The position numbers were made by a program, and so were the translations under genes. The notes under the pieces were generated by a model. The model saw only the letters and a program-made list of their open reading frames with translations, did not search any database and was not told the origin of the DNA. Shown here piece after piece: positions 34,601 through 45,645 of a stretch of DNA of 64,000 nucleotides (position 1 is the stretch's first letter; each line of letters starts with the position of its first letter). Source of the DNA: Brachionus manjavacas (lineage: Eukaryota; Rotifera; Eurotatoria; Ploima; Brachionidae); contig JAHQIY010000016.1 in assembly GCA_019054805.1 (NCBI GenBank), forward strand, positions 1,612,001 through 1,676,000, read 5' to 3'.

Positions 34601-37600
34601 ACCTTTTCACATTGTAATTCTTTAGTCTATCTTCTCAGTATGCATCTTTTTGACTTCAGAACCTTAGTAGAAATTTACTCCACTCTTGAGTTTAGCAATT
34701 TGTTTGTTATCTTAAAGATTTGAATCAAATAACCGCTAGTTCTTCTTGCATGTCTGACAGTTCTAGTTTGTTTAATCTTTCATGATATTCTAAATTTTTA
34801 AATTCAAGAATCAATCTTGTTGCTCATCTCTGAATCTATTCCATCTTTTTAATGTCTTTTTCAAAATTATTGAAAAATATTTTATAAAATACTGATCATT
34901 TATAAAAAATAATGATCTATTATTATTATTATTATTATTATTTATTGATTTAAGCCTCATAGGCAAAATAAAAAAAAAGAAAAAAAGAAAAAGTTAAATT
35001 CTTCAAATTCTTCAAAATTTGAAAATAAAAATAAAAATAATCAATTGGAAATTGTTCAGAATATGATGAATATTTAGAATATGATAAAATACTGATAAAT
35101 TAAAAAATCCTAAAACAATTCAACACCTAAATCAGAAAAATAAATTAAAAAAAAGAATAAAAATCTGTATTTTTGTGGATAGTGGATTTTGGTAATTTTG
35201 CTTTAATTGCGTGTATTTAAAAGAGAAAAACAACATAGCAAATTATCTTTGAATTTGACAAGAAATTAACATCAGAAAAAGTATAGTCTTATTAAAAGAA
35301 TGAATTTAATAATAGTTTTTAAGACCCATTGTAATAGCTTGCTAAATCTAATTTATCTAGTTTATTTTTAATTTGATTAACAGTATTTGAGTCAATCATC
35401 TTTTATGGTAGACGATTCCAAGCACTTGACACTCTGTTAACAAAAAAGAATAATGAAAATTTTAAGAGCTTTTTATTATGTTATTAAAATTATTATTAAA
35501 AATGTTGATTAACAGAAATAAAAGAGAATTAACATTTATTTCTTTTTTTTACCAAAAATTTATCTTAAAAAATTACGTTAATTAACGTAAATCTACTTTT
35601 TTCATAATATCTAAATTAAAATTATAAAAAATTAGTTTTCCATGCTCCTTAACTAAAATTAACAATTCTATGAAAAAAATTCTCACACTCAGAGTATTCT
35701 AACTCAAAAGAATTTTAAAATTTAATTTTAAAGTATTCAGAAAAAAGAGGAAAATAAAAATAATAATTTTAAAAAAGTTTTAATAAGTTATTTCAGATAC
35801 TAAAGAATTGGGTGTTGAACCTTACAAGAGAGTAATAATTAAAGCATAAGAAATAAGTAAATCTTAATTGAATTTATTCCTTCGGCTAATTTTCATAGTT
35901 AAATAAAACCTAAAATTGCCCCAAAAATGTTTTATATTCTTTGAAAAAATATTAATTTTTTTTAAATTAAAATTTAATCAAAAATATTAAAAAGGAATGC
36001 AGCCTGGTTTAACTATGGTGGTTGGCCCTCCTGGTACTGGTAAAACAGACGTTGCTGTTCAAATAATATCGAACATTTACCACAATTATCCAAATCAAAA
36101 AACTTTAATTGTAACCCATTCGAATCAAGCATTGAATCAAATTTTTGAAAAGATAATGCATTTGGATATAGATGAGCGTCACTTGTTGCGTTTGGGCCAC
36201 GGTGAGGAAGAGCTAGAAACCGAAAAAGACTTTAGTCGGTATGGCAGAGTCAACTACATTTTGGCCAAAAGATTGGAGTTACTCGATGAAGTAGACCGGC
36301 TACAAAAAACATTTGATGATGTTCTGAGCGATTCGGCTGCCTATTCCTGCGAGACTGCTTCTCACTTTTACACTAATTACATTCAACCTAAATGGGAAAG
36401 CTATATGATAAAAATTCAGAAATCAATTGACCAAAATGACAGCAATATAATGGAAAATATAGAAAATTTATTTCCGTTTGGAAATTTTTTTTCGAATGCA
36501 CCACAACCATTGTTCAAAAAAGAATCATGGCAAAAAGATTTTGAAATATCCAAAGGATGTTTTAGGTACTTGAAGCGCATATTCAAGCAATTAGATGAGT
36601 TCAGGGCATTCGAGCTGATACGAAGTGGAGCCGATAGAGCTGAGTATCTGTTGGTCAAAGAAGCCAAGATAATTGCCATGACGTGCACACACGCGGCTCT
36701 TAGGCGCCGCGATCTAGTCAAAATGAATTTTAGATACGATAACATTTTGATGGAAGAAGCAGCCCAAATTCTTGAAATTGAAACTTTTATTCCATTATTG
36801 CTCCAAGATCCAGACCATAATGGCAACAACAGACTCAAAAGATGGATAATGATCGGCGATCACAATCAGCTGCCACCGGTCATTAAAAATCAAACATTTC
36901 AAAAATACTCAAACATGGAACAGTCACTGTTCACTAGATTTGTAAAGTTGGGTATACCCACAGTGGATTTGGACGCTCAGGGTCGTTCTAGATCAAGTCT
37001 TTGTGAACTGTTTAGTTGGAGATATAAAAATTTGGGAAGTTTGTCTCATGTTAATGAGCGTGATGAGTTCAGGAAGGCTAATACTGGCTTTAAATTTGAT
37101 TACCAGTTGATAAATGTGGACGATTTTAATGGTGTTGGTGAAAGCGAGCCACAGCCATATTTTTATCAGAATTTGGCCGAAGCCGAGTATTTGGTGGCAG
37201 TATTCATGTATATGAGAATGATTGGCTATCCAGGAGAAAAGATAACTATTTTATCTACCTATAATGGACAAAAGCATTTGATCAGAGACGTTTTGCGGAA
37301 GAGATGCGCCAATAATCCTATTATCGGACTGCCTAGGAAAATAACCACAGTGGACAAGTACCAGGGTCAGCAGAATGATTACATTTTGCTATCTTTGGTA
37401 AAAACACGCAATGTTGGTCATTTGCGTGATGTAAGGCGTTTGATAGTAGCCATGTCTCGTGCCAGACTTGGTCTCTACATTTTTTGTAGATGTCAACTTT
37501 TTAGAAGTTGTTATGAATTGACGCCTGTTTTCAATATTTTGACCCAGAGACCAACCAAGTTGTGCATTATGCCAACTGAGTTTTTCCCTGCTGAAAGAAT

Positions 37601-38162
37601 GCTCAATGATGAGGTAAATGATGGATTTATGGTAGTCAACGATATGCCTGAGATGACACAGTTTGTTTTTGATTTCTATAAATCAAGGCTTGAGGTCTGG
37701 AAAAAGAATAAACGTGAAATGGAAATTGTCCAACAAAGACTCTTGCAAGAAGAACGCATTCGAAAATTGGATGAAGAAGAAAAGGTATTGAGAGAAAAAT
37801 TGGAGGTTGCTGCGGAAAAGATAAGTCGAAGTGAACGACTTAGGATTCAAGAGGACGAGTCAAGTTCTGAAGAAAGTGAAAATGGGTCTCAACTAGAAAT
37901 GACTGAGGAAAAAATTGCGGAAAATGAGGAAAAAAATCAAGACAAAACATCTCAAGGAGAGAATACAGATGCGAATGAAGATAATCGGCAAACAGAAATG
38001 ACTGCTGAAAAAACCGAGACTGATGAGGAGAAAATAGATGACAAAGCTAGTCAACTAGAGGATACTAATTCAGTTAATGATCACAGTGAAATGGTTGTTG
38101 AGCAAGATGAAATCACTCCGGCGGAAAATGATGAAACAAGTGATCAGCAAAAAATGGAATAA
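31627..38162 (+). CDS. AQR: Aquarius (intron-binding spliceosomal helicase, AQR/EMB-4), two exons
   Basis: Exons are 31627-34078 and 35995-38162, joined as TCA G|GA ATG (S-G-M), giving 1,539 residues (human AQR has about 1,485). The N-terminal 800 residues are the armadillo-like, beta-barrel part. The join lies in [29 protein letters not shown], a hallmark of the family. The SF1 helicase core has Walker A GPPGTGKT (about 828-835), the Walker B region [19 protein letters not shown], and later motifs ([42 protein letters not shown]). AQR binds the intron upstream of the branch point as part of the intron-binding complex, couples splicing to snoRNP assembly and exon-junction-complex loading, and acts in the nucleus. 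The tail from about residue 1415 is a lineage-specific acidic Glu/Lys stretch with internal repeats. Confidence 0.97.
34540..34910 (-). pseudogene. Decayed non-LTR retrotransposon (LINE) reverse-transcriptase C-terminal fragment A
   Basis: Minus-strand translation in shifting frames gives pieces typical of LINE RT C-termini: an EQQD-like end of the 'QRRATRLI' motif, then [21 protein letters not shown] and [16 protein letters not shown] after allowing frameshifts and stops. It is a relic inserted in the AQR intron, opposite to AQR, with many disabling changes. The clade (CR1/Jockey-like) is a guess. Confidence 0.6.
34919..34965. repeat. ATT-tract repeat with AAGCCTCATAGGCAA hairpin, copy 2
   Basis: An (ATT)n tract runs into TTTATTGATTTAAGCCTCATAGGCAA. 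It is the second copy of the arrangement at 8571-8610 and lies immediately next to LINE fragment A. Confidence 0.55.
35320..35450 (-). pseudogene. Decayed LINE reverse-transcriptase 3'-end fragment B
   Basis: The minus strand reads [14 protein letters not shown], then after a stop and frame change VDSNTVN and [15 protein letters not shown]. This matches the usual end of LINE ORF2 proteins ('F.NRVV..WN.LP ... NSFK..LDK'). It lies upstream, in minus-strand order, of fragment A although it corresponds to a more C-terminal region. The two fragments therefore come from different insertions or from a rearranged copy. Confidence 0.65.
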
Positions 38163-39735
38163 AAAATAAATAAAATTCTTTAAAATATTTTTGTACAATT
38201 AGTGATCAAGTTTTTGATTTTTTTTATAAATACATAAATAAAAAATTAATTAATTTTTATTGTAAAAATGATCTAAAGTAAGACAACGATAATTAAGCTC
38301 AGTACCGTAAACCCCTGCGAGATAGTGCATGGGATAACTTTTGACCCCATGCTAAAATCGGCCTTCTTGTGATGCGTGCATAAAAATGCGGTTTTCATGC
38401 TTTGACGCATTAGAATTAAAAAAACCTGCAATAATGATGGGTCAAGTAATTTTAAAAATTTGAAATTTAAAATTTAAATTATAGACAAAAACATCAAGTT
38501 TTTTGAAAATGGTGCAGAGTTAAAAATTAGGAAAATAGAAGAACTAAAAAATAAAATAAATGGTTTTTTTATTTAAAAAAAATCGTTCCTAGATAATGAT
38601 GCAGGGTTAATTTTAAGAATTAGGAAAAAAGTGCGCGATTAAAGATTATTTTTTTAAATAATTTTATTTAATATGATTCTATCTATAAAATTTTTAAATT
38701 CAAAGAAAAAAACAACTTCTTAAAAATAACCACGGCCTTTATTCGTTTCAACATGAAATATTTTAAAAGTTAGCTTAATAACTCGCCTCTAAATTTAAAA
38801 GATAAACTGATAAAAATCAACTCAAGAAATTTGAAATATAATTTAAAAAGTATTAATAACTTATTTGAACCGATGGCAAAACTGTAAAAAACATTTGAAT
38901 TTTTTACTCAAGACTAATATATTCCTTTGTGATTAAAAGAATCGGTGTTAAAGTTTTCAACATTTAAGCTGTCAATTTTCAATAACATTATTTTTTTAGG
39001 GTGGTGCACAAATTTGAATTGTTCAATTTGGATATCTTGTTTGTTAAGTTTTTTCAAATAATTTTGAATTCATATTTTTTTTTTATTTTATGATAATTTA
39101 AATTTTCTAATAAAATTTTTTATAAAGAATTAAAATAAATGAAGTTTTAATCAGTCTAATAGATAGGGGCACTAGCCTGTTGATTAATCTTGAAACTTGA
39201 ATAAAAATAAAGAAATGTGAAGTGTGAAATGAATAATATTATTTGCAGAATTGATTCTTATTTTTCAGAAAAAAAATAAATTAATCATGATTATTTTTTA
39301 TATTTTCAATACTTATGAAATAATAAATTAGAGACATTATGAACTGGAGTCAACATTTTTGATTTTCCGACACGAAACAAATTATTTATTAATTAAATTT
39401 TTTGAAACTAAACAATTAAACAAGAAAAAGAAGCTAATTGTAAATCTAACACGCATTCTATTTTAAAATTATTTTCCATTTATAAAAGAAAACATATAAA
39501 ACTAACAGATGGAAATTTAGATTCACTTAAAATTCTGAAATTAAAAGGTTTTGAATCGTAATAATGGTTCGTATATATTTATGGAATAAATTTTTTTTTA
39601 GTAAATATTTTATGTTTAAAATAAAATGTACTCAAAAAATATATTTTAAACTTTCTTGAATCTTATAATAACAATGAAAAGAATTATTATTTAATTTGTA
39701 CATATTTTGAAATCTAAAGATAACAAAATAAATAA
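38163..39735. other. Intergenic region between convergent AQR and ankyrin-repeat genes
   Basis: AATAAA hexamers directly follow the AQR stop codon. A GC-richer patch at about 38300-38410 contains AAACCCCTGCGAG, a 13-mer also found near 56986, and several TGC-rich words. No frame or RNA gene is recognised. Confidence 0.5.
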
Positions 39736-41103
39736 CTAAGTAGTCATTTTAACTTTGCTTAGCCGTCTCATCGATGGAGCAGACTTAGCCTCTTCGTCGA
39801 TGGTTATCAATTTAAAAGTAGACACACATTTTGGCCTTTGTTTTACCTTTGAATTTCGTCTCACATTTAAAATTGGTTCTTCAGGAGCGTATTTGGCAGT
39901 TTTTCGGTAGCTTTCAGTATTTTGTGCTGATGCCATATTGAACAAATCGGTTAAATTGACCGACTTGGTCATGTGATTTAAATTAGTTCCAAATTGATGA
40001 AACTTTAGATTATTTTGTTCCTTTTTGCTCGTTTTGTTCATAAAGGATGAGTAAAGTTCTGATTTTATTTCAGTTTCGGATTTGCTGTTGACATATTGAT
40101 CAACTCGGATACTACTGCCTGTCATCTCAAGCAAACAATTCAACTCTGGCTTTACCACAGAGCCAGATCTGGAGAAGCAAGGACTGTTTAAGTAATTTGA
40201 CAAAGATGAAGATGTAGCTGAAGATAATGTTGAGTTAGTTAGAGTTTTAGACCTGCCTAGATTACTTTTTCTATTTTCGTCACTGGCTGACTTTTTGAAT
40301 GTAGTTAATGGCGTTGATTTATTATTTATTTTTTGCTCCGAATTTGCTCTATAGTCATTTAAAACTTGGGCAATAACCGGAAGAATTTGGGGATTATATT
40401 CCATCTCGTGGTCCAGGCTTTGTGATAAATCCTTCAACTGCCTAAACATTCTCAGTTTTCCATTTAATTTAGCATTGTTTATTTCTTTTTCATTTAATTT
40501 AAGATAATTTTTCAATATTTCCACTTGGCCCTCTTTTTTCCACTGTTCCGCATCAAAAAAACTCGTTTGATCCGCTTGATTTTTGCTCGCATCGCCAATT
40601 TCAACTAGCATTTGAGCTGCTTGGGTATAATTTAAGCGGCAAGCGAGCAAATAGGGGGTAATTTTGTTTATCTTGTCCGGTATGTCCACATTTATTTTGT
40701 ACTTGGCAAAAGTAGACAAAATAAGTCTCAGGATGGATAGATTGTTGTTGATGACCGCATAGTGAAGAAGTGTTTTTCCCATGAGGTCTGTCCGACTCAG
40801 ATTAAGTTCTGTGATGTAGGTCTTAATCAAAAAGTCCAGTTCGGCTTCGAGTTGTTTAATAACACAAAGGAAAAATATGTCATGACCATTGCTGTCTTGC
40901 TCAAGTATGTGGACCAAGTTTTGTTTGAGCAAAAAACGCAGCATTTTAAACCTACGCCGAGGCTCTTTTATGTTCAATGAAATCATTAGTATGTTTTGGT
41001 TATTGATTTTTGATTTTATTTTAAAATTGTAGTTATGCCGCATGAATAAGAGCAATTTTGAGTACTGACTGTTTAGAATGGCATCGATTATTCGCTCTGA
41101 CAT
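39736..41103 (-). CDS. Ankyrin-repeat protein, otherwise unrecognised (single exon)
   Basis: An intron-less 455-residue frame with an ATG at 41103. Residues about 30-180 form ankyrin-type repeats; MGKTLLHYAVINNNLSILR and INKITPYLLACRLNYTQAA are the clearest. An acidic stretch, SSFFDAEQWKKEGQ, follows. The C-terminal 250 residues are Ser/Asn/Lys rich and probably disordered (TLTNSTLSSATSSSLS). No other domain, signal peptide or membrane segment is visible. Such proteins usually mediate protein-protein contacts in the cytoplasm; I cannot name a specific orthologue. It is convergent with AQR. The frame is too long to be chance in this AT-rich DNA. Confidence 0.85.
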   Translation of the reverse strand: MSERIIDAILNSQYSKLLLFMRHNYNFKIKSKINNQNILMISLNIKEPRRRFKMLRFLLKQNLVHILEQDSNGHDIFFLCVIKQLEAELDFLIKTYITELNLSRTDLMGKTLLHYAVINNNLSILRLILSTFAKYKINVDIPDKINKITPYLLACRLNYTQAAQMLVEIGDASKNQADQTSFFDAEQWKKEGQVEILKNYLKLNEKEINNAKLNGKLRMFRQLKDLSQSLDHEMEYNPQILPVIAQVLNDYRANSEQKINNKSTPLTTFKKSASDENRKSNLGRSKTLTNSTLSSATSSSLSNYLNSPCFSRSGSVVKPELNCLLEMTGSSIRVDQYVNSKSETEIKSELYSSFMNKTSKKEQNNLKFHQFGTNLNHMTKSVNLTDLFNMASAQNTESYRKTAKYAPEEPILNVRRNSKVKQRPKCVSTFKLITIDEEAKSAPSMRRLSKVKMTT

Positions 41104-43082
41104 GGCTTCGATCTAGTTTATAAAATCCTAAAAATAAAAAAAATTTTACTAGCTTTATCCTTAATTGATTTTGGACTCGATTTGCCACTCTTATCAGGCT
41201 TTTTATTTTATCGTTTGGACAAAATTTGGTTCATTTTTTATCGTTTCTTAAGAAATTTAAAATTTTATGGCCTGATTAGATTTCGGAAAATAAAGCATAA
41301 ACTGGTCAAATTTAGAAACAGTAGTATTTGTTAGATTAGACTAATTTGATAAAATTTTCGAAATTTAAAAATCAAAAATTTTCAAATTATTGCTCCTGCG
41401 ATGAATTAATTGCATAACTTTTATTAGTTTTAATAATTTTTATCTTTTTTTTTTTTTAAACAATAAAATTCTTATGGCTTAAATTTATTGTTAATAGAAA
41501 AAAAAAGCAAACTCAGTAGCTCACTTAGAGGTCCAAAGCTATTTTTTTTAAAGGTATAGAAACAAATAACTCAAAAGTATTTATTTATAAATGGTTTTTA
41601 TTTGCTTAATTTACGTTTTTTGTTGAGTCAAAATTGGAAGTTATTTAATTTCTTGACTTGAATAATAAGACTCTCGCCAATACCCCTGCCATTTATAAAA
41701 AAACTATTTCCTTTCTTTCAATAATTAGCGATAATTGAGAAATATAAGATTTATTTGTTTATGGGCTGAGATTTGTTTTAAGCCAAGTTCGGGCATGGCA
41801 CAATTTATCATCTGGCTCCACCTGAGCTCTATTATTTCTAGGCCTTTAATTTTTTTAAAAGCTGTCAACCAATTTATAATGTAGTCAATGGCTACGAAAA
41901 AAAAATTACCAAAATTTTGCGGAAGCTAGTTAATGGATCGAAGTATTTACCATATCGGATATTGGATAATTAGTGGCTGATTGACAAACTAAATCTTGGC
42001 TTTTAAAAGTAAATAATTTTCATTTTTCCTTAAGTTATTATATGGAAACATTTAAGAAATGTTTTAAGCAATTGTGTAATTTAAGCTATTTGAAATTCAA
42101 ATAGGATTCAACATTAAAATACTTCAAGCTAAACATGTTGATGAAAATCAAACTTTTGTTCATTAAAGCAAGTTTAAGAATTGTTTTAAAGTCAAATTTA
42201 ATACTGAATGAATATGTTTGAGTGGCATAAATTTAAATAAACAAACAATATTTGATGAATTTATTTGCTATTTTTTAAACATTAAATCAAGTTGCCATAG
42301 TTTATTAATCTTTAAATTTTTATATTTTTCATAAAAGATACCCTTTCATACCCTTTCATTGATCACAGTTTAAAAAAATATAAATTTTTTTTAAATTTTT
42401 AGTTACGCTTTTTGGTAAAATTTAATACTAAAAAAATAAAATTTTTGTTTAAAATTAACATTGTCAAGATCCACTTACTTTTGACTATCCAGGTAGGAAT
42501 TTTTAAAATATTAAAAATAAAAATTTTTAGTTTAAAAATATTTTTTAAACGCTAAGTTTTATTGAAGATTTCTGAATCTAATTGAGAAGATTATTTAAAT
42601 TTGATTTCAGCTTAAGATCTCATGGCTTTTTAAATCAGTTATTTTCTCAGGTATAATTATAAAATTCAAATGAAACCTTTTAAAATTGGGTTTAATCTTT
42701 GTGTTATTTTATTGAATAATTTTAGACTACATACTGATTTTATCATTTTAAAGGCTTTTTTTTTTCTCAAAGAAAAAACTTAGCAATGAGTTTGCAATGT
42801 TATTTGTTACCTGTCTCTCTGATCTTTTTTGTTAAAATTTTGAGAGTAGCTATTTATGCTTCTTCTTAACTGAAACGCTCATGTTTAAGTTAGCTTACTA
42901 ATCTAGTAGTATCGAAAAAGATGTCATTTTATCAGTAATTGTTCGTCAATCATTCTTGAAATATGATAAAAATTATTCAACATAAATATTTAAAATTTGA
43001 AACAGATATTTTTAAAATTTATTTTTAAATCAAAGATAAAAAAAATTATTAAAATTGAAAATTATGACATGTAACAAATAAA
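41104..43082. other. Intergenic region with no recognised gene
   Basis: About 2 kb of AT-rich sequence upstream of the ankyrin-repeat gene. It includes a 10-bp tandem pair (ATACCCTTTC twice near 42339) and nothing else I can support. Confidence 0.5.
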
Positions 43083-43343
43083 TTATTTTTTTCCTATATA
43101 ATGCATCTTGTACTTTGAAAAAATATATCTTTGAAAATTCGAATATCTGTTGAATATTTCAGCTTTCATTTGAGAATTAGTTCCGTTGATTTTTTCAGTC
43201 ATGAGTTCTGCCTCTAGTTTCCTTATTTTGACATATTCGTTTATCAATATTGGAAAAACTACTTGAAATATAGAATCAAAGCCGATTATCTGATTCATTG
43301 CTAAAACGATAACAAATGTTGTTTTAATTTCTTTGAAATTCAT
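43083..43343 (-). CDS. Possible small protein of 86 residues, unrecognised
   Basis: A single ATG-initiated frame (MNFKEIKTTFVIVLAMNQ...). The N-terminal half is hydrophobic (TTFVIVLAMNQIIGFDSIFQ) and could be a signal or membrane segment. The C-terminal half is charged (KIRKLEAELMTEKI) and ends KYKMHYIGKK. Stop-free frames of this length are uncommon in such AT-rich DNA, and its codons look more balanced than those of the flanks. No homologue is recognised and there is no splice or promoter evidence, so it may be spurious or an exon of a larger gene. Confidence 0.4.
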   Translation of the reverse strand: MNFKEIKTTFVIVLAMNQIIGFDSIFQVVFPILINEYVKIRKLEAELMTEKINGTNSQMKAEIFNRYSNFQRYIFSKYKMHYIGKK

Positions 43344-45645
43344 TTTCTAAAAAGATTATTAATTTTATAATTTTTTTAATTTTAAAGCAATTTATTTGAT
43401 GATTAAGATAAAATAAAATCTATGCAAATCAAATATTTTAGAATATAATTTTTTAAATATTAATTGAATCCTTTACATTAAATTAAATGCATTGAAGTTT
43501 TTTTAAGGGACAGTTAAAATTGATTGAATTTCGTTATTTTTTTAAGATTTAAAAAAATTTTAAATTCAATTTTTAAAGAATTTGTCTGATATTTGTTAAA
43601 AAAAACTGGAAAAATGGAATTTTAAAATGAAAATTCCCTAAATAAGAATCCTACTCTTCCGAGTAAAAGATATTTTAATAATTTGTAAACAAGATTAATT
43701 TTAAAATTAGAAAAATGCATTTCCTTATAATTTTTTTTCAATTAATAGAACTTGTGTAAAGCTAATATACTGATTTTATTTTGAATTTTATTTTGTATCC
43801 GAATTTTGAAAAAATCTAAATAAAATTTATAGTAAATTTAAATTGTGCATTTAGAAAAAAAAATAAAATTTTTTAAAATTAATCACTACTAGTATATTTT
43901 TACTAAGATAATGTTAATTATCATGCTTTGGAGATAAAATTGATCCATATAATTAGCATAGAAAACTAACCTGATATCAGCTTTTTTTGTTTAAGAATCT
44001 CAAAAGTACATCTTTTTTAGTTTGAGCTTAGAAAAATTCTAAAAAACAAAAAATCTAATTTGAAAAAAATATCAAATAAAAAAATTTGTATTAAAAATCT
44101 AATTTACCTGTTTTTAGAATTTTTTTCAGTTGGTTAAGCCAATTTTTTTAAATCATCCAAAAAATTAGTTAATTTATTTTGTGAGAATAAGAATTACCAA
44201 TACATCTTAAAATTTAAATAGTTGAAACAGCTTTTCATTAAAAAAAATTAATTTTAAAAATAATTTAAATATACACAGGGATTTCAGCTGCTAAAATTTA
44301 AAAATAAATCTGTAGGAGGCAACAAAATTTAAATTTTTGTCTAAAATCTATAATTAAGAAAAAATTGATAATTAAACTACAGGTTTCACGTATATAGGTG
44401 GCTCAAGATTTATCTAAAATAAATCTAAAATAGATCAAAAATATTCATCTTAGAGAATTGATAAGCTCTGATTATGCTCTGACTATGAATTTTTCTTTGA
44501 AAAATAATTTGGGATATCTTAATTTTTTTTGAATTATTTTACTATTAATTTGCGAGTCATTAAATATTTTTTAAATAAAACAAGTTTTTAAACAGTTTTT
44601 TTAAAATTTTCAAAAATTAGTTACTATTTAGTCTTAATACTGAAATTTTAGGTTTATTGTCACATTAGATATCCAAAAAGCAAATTTTGAATTTATTTAA
44701 GATATCATAAGTCAAAATGAAACTTAGATTTAAACAATGATTTATTTATTTAATTATCTTTCATGTTATTTCTATTTTAAATAACAATTAGCGTAGGATA
44801 TTTTTTTAATTAAAATAAAAAATATTCTAAATTGATAATTTTTTTCAGAAGGTAAATTTTTATTTTTATTTTACTTATTATTACTGAAAGCTTGAAAAAT
44901 CAAAAAAAGACTCAAGAGATGAATGATGCTCAATGTCAAAAATCAAAAAAATTTACATTTATTAGAAAAAATTTATTTATTGATTAGGACAACTCAGAGA
45001 AAATTAAATAAAATATCTCAAAATTTATTTTTAACAATTTTAACTTATTAAAAGGATAAGAAAACCAATTAAATGTTCAAAAAATAATGTCAAACTGTAA
45101 ATTTTTTTTAAAATATTTTTAAATTCAAATTAAAAATTAGAGCTTAAGTCATATTTTTAAGTAAATCCTGAATAATATTTTTTATTAAAGAGGATTACAT
45201 AATGAAAATTTATTTTTTAGATAAATACATTGTTTTGTTTTATTTAATCACTAAAAATTTCAAGATTTGCTTTGAATAAATTTTTGAAAGATTCAAAATA
45301 ACTAAATTCGAAAATTTTTTAACTTTTCTTGTAAAAATTTAATCTTATGCAAATAAATTAAAATTTTCGTTTAAGGTAAACTATCGTAATTTTACAAATC
45401 TAACTTTGGGTAAATTAAATAAAATCAATGAAATAGTTCCAAAATTGATTTATTTTGTTCTAAAAGGTTGAGTTAAATTTAGAAATTAACTTAACATTAT
45501 TGGTAAAAAAATTTTAAAAAAATAAAATGATACCCACATATGTAGATTTTTTGTGTAAAAATTTTATAATTCTGTATTTTTTTAAATTATCATAAACATC
45601 AATCTGTCATTTGGCTCCGCACAGCCATTTTAGCTTTAGAGAAGA
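43344..45645. other. Intergenic region upstream of OCRL/INPP5B
   Basis: 2.3 kb of AT-rich sequence. I see no frame, RNA gene or strong repeat. Acceptor-like sites (CCATTTTAG, GCTTTAG) just before the OCRL-like ATG mean an upstream exon of that gene could lie here unseen. Confidence 0.5.

Larger units (their letters stand above)
34079..35994 (+). other. AQR intron (1.9 kb) with retrotransposon remnants
   Basis: The intron has donor GTTGGT and acceptor ATTAAAAAG. Two decayed minus-strand reverse-transcriptase fragments and an ATT-tract repeat occupy its middle. An 18-bp palindrome, TTACGTTAATTAACGTAA, lies at 35573-35590. Confidence 0.85.
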
